Source of the DNA: Nematostella vectensis
Taxonomy: Eukaryota > Cnidaria > Anthozoa > Actiniaria > Edwardsiidae
Assembly: GCF_932526225.1 (NCBI RefSeq)
Contig: NC_064047.1
Coordinates: forward strand, 9,539,994-9,599,993
Length of the DNA stretch: 60,000 bases
Direction of reading: 5' to 3'
Under the pieces are notes generated by a model, which was not told the DNA's origin, did no database searches, and saw only the letters and a list, made by a program, of their open reading frames with translations. Below are positions 1 through 17,400 of the stretch, in pieces. The position numbers and the translations under genes are program-made. How positions within the stretch are numbered: position 1 is the first letter of the stretch; each line of letters starts with the position of its first letter.

Positions 1-960
1 AAGTTGGGTTGTCGCTAATCATTTAACCCTGGGGTTGGGGTAAGAAGTTGGATTGTCGCTTATCGTTTAACGCTGGGGCTGGGGTAAGAAGTTGGATTGT
101 CGCTTATCGTTTAACCCTGGGGTTAGGGTAAGAAGTTGGATTGTCGCTTATCGTTTAACACTGGGGGTAGGGTAAGAAGTTGGGTTGTCGCTAATCATTT
201 AACCCTGGGGTTGGGGTAAGAAGTTGGATTGTCGCTTATCGTTTAACACTGGGGGTAGGGTAAGAAGTTAGGTTGTCGCTTATCGTTTAACCCTGGGGTA
301 AGGGTAAGAAGTTAGGTTGTCGCTTATCGTTTAACACTGGGGTTAGGGTAAGAAGTTGGGTTGTCGCTTATCGTTTAACCCTGGGGTTGGGGTAAAAAGT
401 TGGGTTGTCGCTAATCATTTAACCCTGGGGTTGGGGTAAGAAGTTGGATTGTCGCTTATCGTTTAACCCTGGGGTTAGGGCAAGAAGTTAGGTTGTCGCT
501 TATCGTTTAACCCTGGGGTTAGGGTAAGAAGTTGGGTTGTCGCTTATCGTTTAACGCTGGGGCTGGGGTAAGAAGTTGGATTGTCGCTTATCGTTTAACC
601 CTGGGGTTAGGGTAAGAAGTTGGGTTGTCGCTTATCGTTTAACGCTGGGGTTAGGGTAAGAAGTTGGGTTGTCGCTTATCGTTTAACCCTGGGGTTAGGG
701 TAAGAAGTTGGGTTGTCGCTTATCGTTTAACCCTGGGGTTAGGGTAAGAAGTTGGGTTGTCGCTTATCGTTTAACCCTGGGGTTAGGGCAAGAAGTTAGG
801 TTGTCGCTTATCGTTTAACCCTGGGGTTAGGGTAAGAAGTTGGGTTGTCGCTTATCGTTTAACCCTGGGGTTGGGTTAAGAAGTTGGGTTGTCGCTTATC
901 GTTTAACCCTGGGGTTAGGGTAAGAAGTTGGGGTGTCGCTTATCGTTTAACGCTGGGGTT
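1..960. repeat. 44-bp tandem satellite
   Basis: About 22 head-to-tail copies of a 44-bp unit; the start word AAGTTGG recurs at 1, 45 and 89. Units differ by a few substitutions such as TTATCG/TAATCA and CCCTGG/CGCTGG. Each holds GGGGTTAGGGTAAG, which contains one telomere-like TTAGGG, but there are no consecutive TTAGGG units. The array is cut by the left edge, so its true length is unknown. It ends near 960, where unique sequence begins. Confidence 0.95.
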
Positions 961-1461
961 GTAGTCTTTATGCCATGAAGTACATGCCAAAGTCACGGAA
1001 TTATATTTGCGATTTGGTTCTTTTTGTTTGAGCTAGCGCCTTGCTGAGTGGTGCCTTGACTGGAAGCCATTTCAGTGCTGGACAATGAAAACATTCAAAT
1101 ATTTCTAAGAAAGGAGGCCAAGGCGATATATCCACAACACATTAAAATATGTTGGAAATTGTCGGTTAGAATTCGAAGAATATTTAAAACTTCAGTCGAT
1201 ATGGGAACGTCAGTTGATACACAACAAAGCTAATAGAATAAACACATGCAGAAGCAGGGGCCAGGCACCAAGCGATATAAGGTGGGGGGGGGGGGGGGGT
1301 GGGGAGAATGCGGGTGCAGGAGGATTGTCACGTGATGGAGAAGGTCATCGGAGCAGGGATGGAGTATGAGGGTGAGGGTTCAGGGTTTAATGCACTATAC
1401 GCATACAAAAAAGGGGATGTGGAGAGGTGACAAAGAAAATTGGTCTGCATAAACCCCAGGA

Positions 1462-1905
1462 ATGGTGGAATGATTTAATACTAGAATATCATCCAAGGAA
1501 AGGGATGGGAAAATGTGATATAAAAGGCCGCTTTACATAACACTAGTTCTGTTGGATGATCTAATACTAGCATATCATACACTGGAAAGGGGTGGGAAAA
1601 TGTGATATAAAAGGACAGTTTACATCAAACTAGTTATGTTGGATGATCTAATACTAGAATATCATACACAGGAAAGGAATAAATACAAAAAACCCAAATA
1701 GTCGTGTTCGTGAACCAGAAGAATTAATAGAATACACCAAAAACTGGAATTCGACTCTTCAGGGCAGACTCAAGAGAAGAAGTCTTATTAAAGACGAAAA
1801 TTCCAGGGATGGAAAAAGGTAATATAAAGAGACGCTTTACATAACACTAGTGATGGTGGAATGATCTAATACTAAGAAATCATACACTGGAAAGGGATGG
1901 AGAAA
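1462..1905. repeat. 86-bp tandem repeat, interrupted
   Basis: The unit contains TAATACTAG, ATATCAT, GGAAAGGGATGGG and TTTACATAACACTAG. Copies start near 1471, 1557 and 1643, with a further copy near 1861. The array is split by the short dispersed element at about 1676-1795. Confidence 0.8.
1676..1795 (-). repeat. short dispersed element, rearranged copy
   Basis: The sequence runs AATACACCAAAAACTGGAAT and later GTCTTATTAAAGACGAAAAT. The same family is seen at 40248-40315, 47276-47400 and 49593-49656. In this copy the inner part is rearranged. The outer part, with ACCCAAATAGTCGTG, is shared with the 47-kb copy on the opposite strand. The class is unknown; no coding capacity. Confidence 0.75.
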
Positions 1906-2523
1906 GCTGATAGAGAGGGTTGTATTTACCAGGGAGGTTGGGATGGTATGATAATAGCATGACAGGGTATATGGGATCAGGGACCAGCTTAGTTTATTTG
2001 GGGATCAGGTATCAAGAATATGCTGGTGAGATAGGGATCATTTTCAAAATATTGGAATCACGACAATTCTCTCGGGATCACGGATCATTTTACTTTAGCC
2101 CTGGGATCGGAATAAAATGAAAACAATATATATACTACTATACCTTGTTACCGCCCTGGCAAAACATACGCTGGACTGGGATGGGGTAAGGTGATATAAA
2201 AGGGCGGATGGTGTGATTGTGGCAAAAATTAAATGTTTATGTCTTTATGAAAACAGAGTAATTTCGTAGATGGGGCAAATAGTCGCAGCGTCATTTAAAC
2301 TATTCCGTTCTCACAGAGGAAAATGGCATTTTACCAACAAGCCAGGACCGACGCGTGGCATCTCTTTGAAACCCCAATTTGGCCGACTTGTCAAAAATGC
2401 TTTTAAACGTGACGCCATCACTCGGAGCCTATTCATACTTATACGTCCCGCTACTAACCATCTTCTACGAAAAGAAACGTTTTGCTTTCATAATTTGTTT
2501 ATAAATGCTATATTCCTTGGTTG

Positions 2524-8595
<6,072 letters not shown>

Positions 8596-8912
8596 TTTGC
8601 GTAGGGAAGTTTGTAAATGTCAATAGAACGAGATCGAGATAAGATTTTTCAAGGTGCGAAACTGTGAAAACAAATGAACCACAGGGAGCCCGTAAAATTT
8701 CACTAAGTAAAAAGTATTTAAAATGATGCTTTGAAAATGAAGAAAATTGCTTCTCGTGCAAATTTCTTCACTTCATTTTTTCGTTGTTAAAAGATTTAAA
8801 GGGGATACATGTTCCTTCATTTCGTTGGATGGAAATATAGTTCTGGTCTTCCTGTGCTCTTTAACATTTTGTTGACGACCGCTGACCTCCACTAGTTTCA
8901 TTTGAAAACAAA
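8596..8912. promoter_or_regulatory. shared divergent promoter region, acetyltransferase / SYF2
   Basis: Only 317 bp separate the acetyltransferase start codon (minus) from the SYF2 start codon (plus), so both promoters and 5' leaders must lie here or in upstream untranslated exons. No clear TATA box is seen. That the promoter is bidirectional is inferred from spacing alone. Confidence 0.5.
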
Positions 8913-11900
8913 ATGGCGTCCACACAAGTGAGTTTTAACTCCATTTCGTCGAATGTTTACAACGATATTTTAGCTAAGGTGTATCAGAAGCGAGTATTTT
9001 ATGAACATTATTATCTAATACGACTCGTACATTTTACAGGATGATGATCAAGTTGCTGAAACGAGTAGAAATTCGAGTGAAGATGGCGAAGTGGGTGAAA
9101 CAACCTCAACTGCGTCATCGACTTCTTCGTCGAAAAGCGCCGCCGAAAAACGAGCAGAGAGAATGAAAAGACTTCAGCAGTTGCATTTAAGACGTGTGAG
9201 TATCTACATATTACTCTTGCTTGTTTTCCGAAATGGAAGATCTTTCTTAAAGTAATGTCATGAAACAAATAACAATTTTCCTAACAATGCATTATCATCG
9301 TTCTTTTATCATAGAACGAAGCTCGTAAAATGAACCACCAAGAAGTTGTCGAGGAGGACCGTAAAAAGAAGCTTCCAGCAAACTGGGAGGCGAAGCAGCG
9401 CCGCGTTGAGTGGGAACAACAGGACGACGAGGTCAGGAAGGTACTGAATAGTATAACTAGAAAAACTACAGACGAGGCCAGGAAGGTACTGAATGGTAGA
9501 ACTAGAAAGACTACAGACGAGGGAGCGTTTGCAGAATACCCGTCCACGATTTTAAGCCCCTTCTTATACGAGCCGGGTCCGCGGTGCTGTAATCAAAATA
9601 TGAATAATAGATCCAAATGTCATGCTGATCCAGCGAAATTTGCGAGTGCCTCAATCATTCACGAACCATAAAATACTTCTAAGTGCCCAGAATGATATGC
9701 AATTTTTCCGGTGGCACCATCGGACTCCAATCGGAATAGCCCTCCAAGCCAAATTCTGAAATGTATGCGATTTCGTTAATCTTCCAAAGGTCTACTAGAA
9801 ACTGGCACTGCGGTCCACAGCGCTGCAGTCAAGGCATATGAATACTAATAGATTCAAAGGTCTACAAGAAACTGCAGTCAAGCCATATGAATATTAATAG
9901 ATTCAAAGGTCTACAAGAAACTGCAGTCAAGCCATATTAATATTAATAGATTCAAAGGTCTACTAGAAACTGGCACTGCGGTCCACAGTGCTGCAGTCAA
10001 GGCATATGAATATTAATAGATTCAAAGGTCTACAAGAAACTGGCACTGCGGTCCACAGTGCTGCAGTCAAGGCATATGAATATTAATAGATTCAAAGGTC
10101 TACAAGAAACTGGCACTGTGGTCCACAGTGCTGCAATCAAGCCATATGAATATAAATAGATTCAAAGGTCTACAAGAAACTGGCACTGCGGTCCACGGTA
10201 CTGCAGTCAAGGCATATGAATATAAATAGATTCAAAGGTCTACCAGAAACTGGCACTGCGGTCCACAGTGCTGCAGTCAAGGCATATGAATATAAATAGA
10301 TTCAAAGGTCTACAAGAAACTGGCACTGCGGTCCACGGTGCTGCATTTAAGCTATATGAATATTAAAAGTTTAAAAGGCGACTTGAATCTGAAAACTGGT
10401 GAGAAGGATGTTTCTTAAGAACGAGGTAATTGTAATTTTTAATTGGTAATTGTAAAAGTAATTGTAAAAGTTATTTTTTTTCCAAACTAATTACTAATCG
10501 TGATGCACAGTTTGAGTATTTTATTTCAAATAGTATAGTTATTTTTTTAGAACAAGTTAATATAGTTAAAATATAGAAATGCAAAAAAAAAAATAAAAAT
10601 GTTGTTGTTTTTTTTTTTCAATATTTTTTTCGTTGTAGAAGCTATATACACACAACAATGAACAAATACATTATCTTGTCTGCAGCACCGTGGACCACAG
10701 TGGCATTTTTTTTAGAACAGGTATGGCGGTTTTTAAATCTATTAATATTCATTTGGCTTGACTGCAGCACCGTGGACCGCAGTGCCAGTTTCTGGTAGAC
10801 CCCACAAGCCTGCATAGCATTATGGGTATTTAAATGAGTAGTCGTTGACCGCGGACCACGGACCACTGAAATTTAGAGGCCTTAAAAATGTGGACTGGTA
10901 TTCTGCAGTTTAGCCCAGATGAGGCCAGGAAAGTACTGAATGGTAGAACTAGAAAGACAACAGACAAGCTGTAGAAAAACTAGATGATCTGCATTGGCAT
11001 GGTGTAGACAAGCTATGAATCATCACCCTCTGACCAAGGGCTAACGCTCGAAATGTCAGCGCAACTACTATGTCTCACAGAGATGTTCAACATACTATTT
11101 TAAACTTGTGTTGATTTATAGCTTTGTAAGGTACTGTACTGTTTTTATTTAATTGTATAAGTAATGTAGCAGTTCCATGGGTTTACTGAGGGAGAGCTAC
11201 ATACAGTAGCTGGCTAGTGATGTTTATGCCAAGTAGGTGGCATATTTCTTGCTTTCTTCTATAGGTGATTTTGAGTTGCTTTTCCACCTCTACAGGCAGC
11301 AGAGGCGAAGGGAGAGGACTTTGAAAGAGTCAAGATGCTTTCTATGACAGCCGATGAAGCAGAACGATTAGAGAGGAAAAAGAAGAAGAGAAACCCTGAT
11401 CAAGGGTTTGCGGGTAAGGAATGGTGTGGCCTCACCACATGGCAATGTACTCAGCTGTAAACTTGGGGGCAGGAGTCAGAGCCCAATATTTGACACCCAA
11501 TGTACAAAATGCTAGTCATAGCCATAGCCGAACTTGAAAGATCGGGGGGGGGGGGGGGGGGGGCACAATACAGAAACATGAAAGAAACAATGGCACAGCC
11601 ACGCCCCTACTGGTTATTTCCCTATATATTTTAAAAATATTGGGGGGCACATGCCCCAGGCCACACTCCCTGCTAGGGCCCTGCTAGTAGACCTCATCCT
11701 TCGCATCCAACCACTGCATGTATCACAAAAGCACTGCATATCACAAAAGAACTGTCTATCACTTAAGCACTGCCTGTCACGAAAGCCCTGCCTTTCATGA
11801 AAGCCATGACATGACATGATAACCAACACTACCACCTGCATATAACTTCTTGTTTTCTATTACAGATTTTGCTCAAGCCCAGCAAAGGCAGTACAGTCGC

Positions 11901-13223
11901 TTGACCAAACAGCTGAAGCCTGACATGTCAGAGTACAAGAAACAAAAAGATGAGCTGTAAGTTCACAAAGTCTTTTATTAATTATTTTAATTTTTTGTGG
12001 TCACATTATTCATTTTTGTTTGCGCCATCAGCAGTTTTTTTTTAAACATCATAAGCTTGCTGGTAGTTTCACCATCTGAAGTAAAAGAGTCATTAAGATA
12101 TTTGAACAGTACCTTCTTCATATGTAAAGACTTGTGTGATCCTACCTGTGTGGTGCAAATGAGATATCACTCTTTCAGTATGAACCAATATCCACAGTAA
12201 AATGCAATCCATTGAAACAGCTCACTTATGTTTTTAAGTATTAAACATTGCAGGGATGGTTATATACAGTAGTAAGACCGACATGACGGAAAAACATGGA
12301 AATGTGCAATTCGAGATAGATAAAGAAGACATGATTTCTTACAATAGCCATTGGTTCCTTGTAACCCGGAATGATCCTCAAAAACAAATAACGTGAGGCC
12401 GAAATGCACATACCCAGATTTTGGCTTTTTAAGATATTTTTCCTTGATCATCCTTGCGCTTTGTATGGTCTCAGGGACGGAAAGCTCAAATTTAAATGGC
12501 ATTTTACAAAAAGTCCCATTTGATATTTTGTTGTCTATTACTCACTAAGTACTAAGATAAGTTTTTCACCTTATTAGATGTGAAATGGGCTTATTTGAAG
12601 TGTCATGTCATGTTTTTCCGTCATTTCAGTACGACCTACAATAAGGACATGAATTTAGAATTGGTGACAAAAGGGTAAGTGTTCTAAAATCCTGATGTTT
12701 TGTTGTTGTTTTTGATGTTTTTTTAGAGGGGAGGCATTCACTCCATCCGTTGATAACTTAAGCTATGGGGGCGAAGGCAAGGTATCCGAAGCTGGAATTG
12801 ACAGAATGGTTGCAGACCTAGAAAAACAGTAAGTAATAAATTTTTTTGTTTGTTTAAGCTTCTGAAAAAAAGGCTCATTGTGAAAGTGCATAATGGAATT
12901 TGACTTCAATTTCCTATTTGTAAGTTCCCTATCTTACTCAAATATGAAGTATCAGTGGTGGAATAAAATATAAGAATTTGATTTATTGAACAAAAGTAGT
13001 AACACAATGGCTTCTGGAACTTGTATTCAAACGTCTCTACTCATTGTTCTATTACAGAGCTGAGAAGAGGGCTAAGTTCAGTCGCAGACGCGCACACTAT
13101 GATGACGCCGACATTGATTACATCAACGAGAGGAATATGAAATTCAACAAGAAACTTGCACGCTTCTATGATCCATTCACTGCTGAGATCAAGCAAAACT
13201 TGGAGAGAGGAACTGCTGTTTAA
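8913..13223 (+). CDS. SYF2: pre-mRNA-splicing factor SYF2, seven exons
   Basis: Exons 8913-8927, 9040-9195, 9315-9440, 11296-11413, 11866-11956, 12727-12828 and 13058-13223 join in frame to 257 aa, all with GT-AG borders; human SYF2 is 243 aa. SYF2 is a nuclear component of the spliceosome's Prp19-associated complex. Diagnostic blocks are [56 protein letters not shown] and the terminal [10 protein letters not shown]. The protein is charged and likely coiled-coil, with a Ser-rich acidic N-terminus. The exon 5 to 6 joint skips a 9-bp-TSD element. Intron 3 begins with a repeat of the exon 3 splice donor that could give an in-frame 15-aa extension. Confidence 0.95.
9426..9520 (+). repeat. 45-bp tandem repeat across the SYF2 exon 3 donor
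   Basis: GACGAGGTCAGGAAG followed by GTACTGAAT occurs at 9426 and again, with one change, at 9471; a third partial start lies at 9516. The first copy straddles the exon end (9440). Each complete copy keeps AGGAAG|GTACTG, so two donors exist at 9441 and 9486. A related stretch lies at 10918-10975. Confidence 0.85.
9790..10370 (+). repeat. 70-bp tandem repeat in SYF2 intron 3
   Basis: The unit runs from ATTCAAAGGTCTACAAGAAAC through ACTGCGGTCCAC to GGCATATGAATATTAATAG. The period is 70 bp (for example 10021 and 10091), with shorter deleted units near 9860-9960. Eight or so copies are present. Confidence 0.9.
10675..10815 (-). repeat. inverted copies of the 70-bp unit
   Basis: Reverse-complement copies of the 9790-10370 unit, for example TGACTGCAGCACCGTGGACC near 10758, end in GGTAGACC. 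Direct array plus inverted copies could fold into a long intronic hairpin. Confidence 0.8.
11535..11700. repeat. repeat family B (GGGGGCAC type)
   Basis: The G-run followed by GCACAATACAGAAA and a later AAAATATTGGGGGGCACATG recur at 13420-13565. More diverged forms lie at 5840-5960, 16490-16640 and 25100-25160. No coding capacity; class unknown. Confidence 0.7.
12280..12627. mobile_element. non-autonomous inverted-repeat element (9-bp target duplication), SYF2 intron 5
   Basis: The ends are GACATGACGGAAAAACATG and the matching inverted CATGTTTTTCCGTCATTTC. It is flanked by AGTAAGACC (12271-12279) and AGTACGACC (12628-12636), a 9-bp duplication with one mismatch. A second member with a perfect 9-bp duplication lies at 34365-34730. 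The two share internal blocks such as AAATAACGTGAGGCCGAA. 9-bp duplications are typical of Mutator-like transposons, so a MULE-derived MITE is inferred. Confidence 0.85.
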
Positions 13224-14438
13224 ACCTTGAGTCTTTCACTAAGCAGTGACACCCTGAGTGTGTAGGCATGTTCAGTTGAAGGCACATGCACAAGGCTGAT
13301 AACATCAACAAGAGAAACATGAAATTCCACAAGAAATTGCACCCTTCTATGATTTCCTTACTGCTAAGATCATGCTAAACTTAGATAGAGGAACTACATT
13401 TCAGGCCGTAGCAGGCCTCGAAATATTGGGGGGCACAATACAGAAATATTAAGAAAATATTGGGGGCACAGCCAAGACCCAACTGGTCATTTCCTTATAA
13501 TATTTCAAAATATTAGGGGGGGCACGTGTCCCCAGTGCCCCACCCCCTGCTAAGGCCCTGCTAGTCCCTTAGGGTTCCATTTGTCCCCAACGTCCTTGAT
13601 CCCAATGAATGCTGCCTACAGTAAGTAATGGCATCAAAAGTGGGCCGTGTTGAGGGCCAGCTTTGTAGCCAGCTTCAAAAGCCAACCTCAAATGCGAGTC
13701 CTGGGGTCATTTTAGATTTGTTTTACATTACATTGTCTTAAATTATATTCTTAGTTTAAAAGTTATCTAAAAATACTAATACAAAAATGTGTTTTGATTG
13801 TCTGAAGAGAAAAGGGTTTACTTGAAGGCAGTGAAGATGTTGCACAAGTTGCACAAATCTGATTTGCGCTTTTGGACACTTATAGTATAAGAAAGCAAAA
13901 ACATATATTGGGGTAGGGACACTGTTTAAAAAAATGCAAACTATTTGTTAGCTTGTGAGGGGGCTTTAAAACAACATTCAGTCAATCAGTGTTGTAAGAA
14001 CTTTTACTCATAATGACATATCTACAAAACTTCTAAGAATTACATTTCGAGATCGTGCCCTTAAAAATGTTCATGCTTTGTTTTTAAATATAAAATACTT
14101 CTCAAACCAAAGTCCAATATGGCAACACCATCTCTGGTTATAAATACTTTGCTACTTGTGAGATAACATCTCATGATTGTATCATTAATACTTTTATAGC
14201 TTTGACATGACAGATTTTAGGATCTATTTATAAAAGACGTGTCAATCTGTTCTTATTACAGATATCCCCAAATACATTTAAAAGATGTTTATGCCCTTAT
14301 TTTTCCTACCAATAATGATAACAAATTTCAGCACCTTTCCAGATAAGGAATAAAAAAATTTCCTAGGGCCAAATATCCAACCATGATGGTATTATGACTT
14401 CATATTTTTCCTGATTAAAAATTTTAAGATAACTGTGG
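13224..14438. other. convergent intergenic region, SYF2 / MPP8-like
   Basis: Both neighbouring genes end here, so it should hold both 3' untranslated regions. A partial copy of SYF2's last exon text (CAACAAGAGAAACATGAAAT near 13306) looks like a diverged duplication of coding sequence. A repeat family B copy lies at 13420-13565. No other gene is seen. Confidence 0.6.
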
Positions 14439-17400
14439 TCAGCTTGTTGGCTTCGACTTTAAGGCGTAGGCACATACGATAAGTCTTGCCGGGGAGTGGT
14501 GGGTGTTGATGATCAGCTCGTTCTGGCCGTGATCGGGGAGAATGTCATACGCTGATCGAACCCCCTGTGGATTAAAAACTGCAAGTTAAGTGCCACAAAA
14601 AATCTCAAATCAGAAGCGGAACCAAAAAGAGGCTTGGTATCCTTTTCATTGTTATTATATTCTAACGTTGCGCGGGGACTGGGTTGAGTTGACGAGTGAA
14701 TATCATGTTGGTCCAGTGTTGATGCTGTGAATCTAACGAAAATGTTGCGGAAGCAGACTTGCATAAACCTTCCATTTTCTAGCTTTTATTAAGTACCAAC
14801 AAGTTTGCGAAGTATGGTGATGAGGGAAAGGGAGAGCTAAATGTTGGCTCTAAAGGGATGGGAGCAATAGAGCATTCAGGGTAATAATGCCATTACCCTT
14901 GGAGACTATATTTTGGGGCTATGATGATGGCGTGTCTAACGTACATGAAGTATTGGGAGTTGATTCACGCCATTCAGATGGACAGACCGCACCCCGTTGT
15001 CCCCAGAGAATGTCAACAGAAGTCTGTCATCTTTGAAGTCGGCTTTGATGCAGAACACAACAATTTCTGTTTCTAAGCAAGAAATAGAAAAAGAGTTAAA
15101 AATACATACAATCACTTTGGAAATTCTAGAAAAAATGGTTTGTTAGAATTGCATATTTGAACTCATTTTTACTCGCGCTTTGATCGGCTGTAAAGTATCT
15201 AAAGTAAACGTGCAAAAGTCGGACCGTATATTATTTTTATTTTCAACAATTCGTCAGGCGATGAAATGCCGAGAAGACTGGAGTATTCAAGTTAAATGTA
15301 CTTGAAAAATGATCTCCCCGTCGCTAAATACACTATTACAAACAATGGGTATGAAGGAGGGCTTGATATGAAAATTTGTGCAAATGAAATTGAGAAAGCT
15401 AGGGTTGTCTTTATTTCATAGCTAGCATACCTAATGGTATTTGAGGGCGTGTGTTAGTGGTAAAACAGCCGCGAAAAGGCTTGTCAAAAAAAAGTCTAGT
15501 GCGAAAAGTATGGGCTCTATGTAGCTTAGGGTTTCGAGTATGTTTTACCTTGTGTGTAACGCCCCGGGGAGAAGTCAAACTTGAATGTGAACCGTGCTCC
15601 CTCCTGAGGCGCCAAGCATCTGTAGGGAAATACGGGGGGTGCACATAGGCAAATGGTGCCGCCCGCACACGATGAGATAGCAGCTTCGGTGGCCTGGGCA
15701 AGTCTGAAAGGATTGAAAGCATTAAGCCCTGTGCAAACTGCGCCAACACCCGCCAGCATTGCTGGGCCAGCAAAGTTGTCTTACCTGGCTTCATGCTCGA
15801 CCAGTAATGACATTAGTTCAGGATGCAGAGATCGGCGGGCGAGCTGGTGGACCGAGGGGCCTGAGTTCGAGTGCAGCTGGGTGTCTGCTCCATGTCGTAG
15901 CAGAATATTAACTACGTCCGTCTGGCCTTTTTCACAAGCCTGGAATCAGAGTATTGATGTAGTGTATCACCACCAAGAAAAACAACAGCCACCAAATATA
16001 ATCTTATATTGCGCAATACCGTGACTATCAAGACAAAATCAACCATGAAACGGATGCTACCGTGGCTTTCAAAAAAAGTTTACCATGCGACGCGCGCTAC
16101 CGTGGCCACCAAGAAAAAGTTTACCATGCGATGCGCGCTACCGTGGCCACCAAGAAAAAGTTTACCATGCGACGCTCGCAACCGTGGTTTCCAAGAAAAA
16201 GTTTACCACTCGACGCGCTCTACCGTGGCCACCAAGGAAAAGTTTACCATGCGATGCGCGCTACCGTGGACATCACGAAAAGTTTACCATGCGACGCGTC
16301 ACCACCACCACCACCATCACCACCACCACTATCATCATCACCATCATCGTTTAGCTAAGTACCTTAATGAGTGCCGTCTCGCCTTTGTTCGTCTGCATAT
16401 TGATGCACGCTCCGCATCTCAGAAGGATGTCAACAGTTTCAGCTGAGCCCTGCAAATCAAGTAAGGAATCATGCTGCGCCGTAATGCCTAGTGGGGCCGG
16501 GAGACCCCCTATTTTTTAAATTAAAATTAAAAGAACTTGATGAGAGGGCGTGACCGTGCCCCCATTTTTCTTAATGTTCCTGTTTTGTGCGTCACCCCAC
16601 CCCCCCTCAGTATTTCAATGCCTGCTATGGCCCTGAATCATGTTCAAATGGCCATTGTACAATTCCTTCGTATTTTACTACTGAGAGAATTACAAAAAAA
16701 CTTTCAAATTTTACTATTAATTATGAACATATTTGACTTGAAAGAAAAACAACAATTTTCAATAGTTCCGAGTAACTTGTACATGTACAGTACAGAATAA
16801 AGTTCGATTAGAACTCGGAGCCACTTTTGGATTTGGCTACTTACTCGATTACTACTTCCGAGTAGTAACCGTGTAACTCAGGGACAGTTCTGGTACCTGC
16901 CAAAGTGACCCCTCCCCCCCCCCCCTCCCGTCATATGCAGGTGCTGTATAAGTACTACATGAGCTTCGGCTAGATAGTACCAGAAATTAGTACAAATAGT
17001 ACTATTAGTTCATATATGTCCCTTCCGAAGTGCAGTCAAAGCAACACGTGTGAATCAACATGTTACAGTATAGCCTAGTCACTCCCAAAGTACAACCAAA
17101 GCAACACGTGTGAATCAACATGTTACAATACAGCCGAGTCCCTCCCGAAATGCAACCAAAGCAACACGTGTGAATCAACATGTTACAGTATGGCCGAGTC
17201 CCTCCCGAAGTGCAACCAAAGCAACACGTGTGAATCAACATGTTTCACTGTAGCCGAGTCCCTCCCGAAGTGCAACCAAGGCATCACATGTGAATCAACA
17301 TGTTACAGTATGGCCGAGTCCCTCCCGAAGTGCAACCAAGGCATCACGTGTGAATCAACATGTTACAGTATAGCCGAGTCGCTCCCGAAGTGCAACCAAA

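Larger units (their letters stand above)
961..2523. other. intergenic stretch beyond the acetyltransferase 3' end
   Basis: No convincing gene is seen on either strand. It holds a G-run near 1287, an 86-bp tandem array, and a short dispersed element inserted in that array. The open frames here (for example 1920-2120) lack splice-site context and any recognisable domain. The end of the minus-strand acetyltransferase gene lies at 2524. Confidence 0.6.

Noticed and set aside
1-960. Telomere
   Set aside because: TTAGGG occurs once per 44-bp unit, never in tandem.
12628-12674. Possible extra SYF2 exon ending at GGGTAAGT (12674)
   Set aside because: It has a fair donor and open frame, but direct joining of 11956 to 12727 keeps the frame and matches the length of the family; the stretch borders a MITE insertion.
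16009-16446. Three overlapping plus-strand frames
   Set aside because: 41-bp minisatellite and CAC/CAT run; the real exon here (16363-16449) is on the minus strand.
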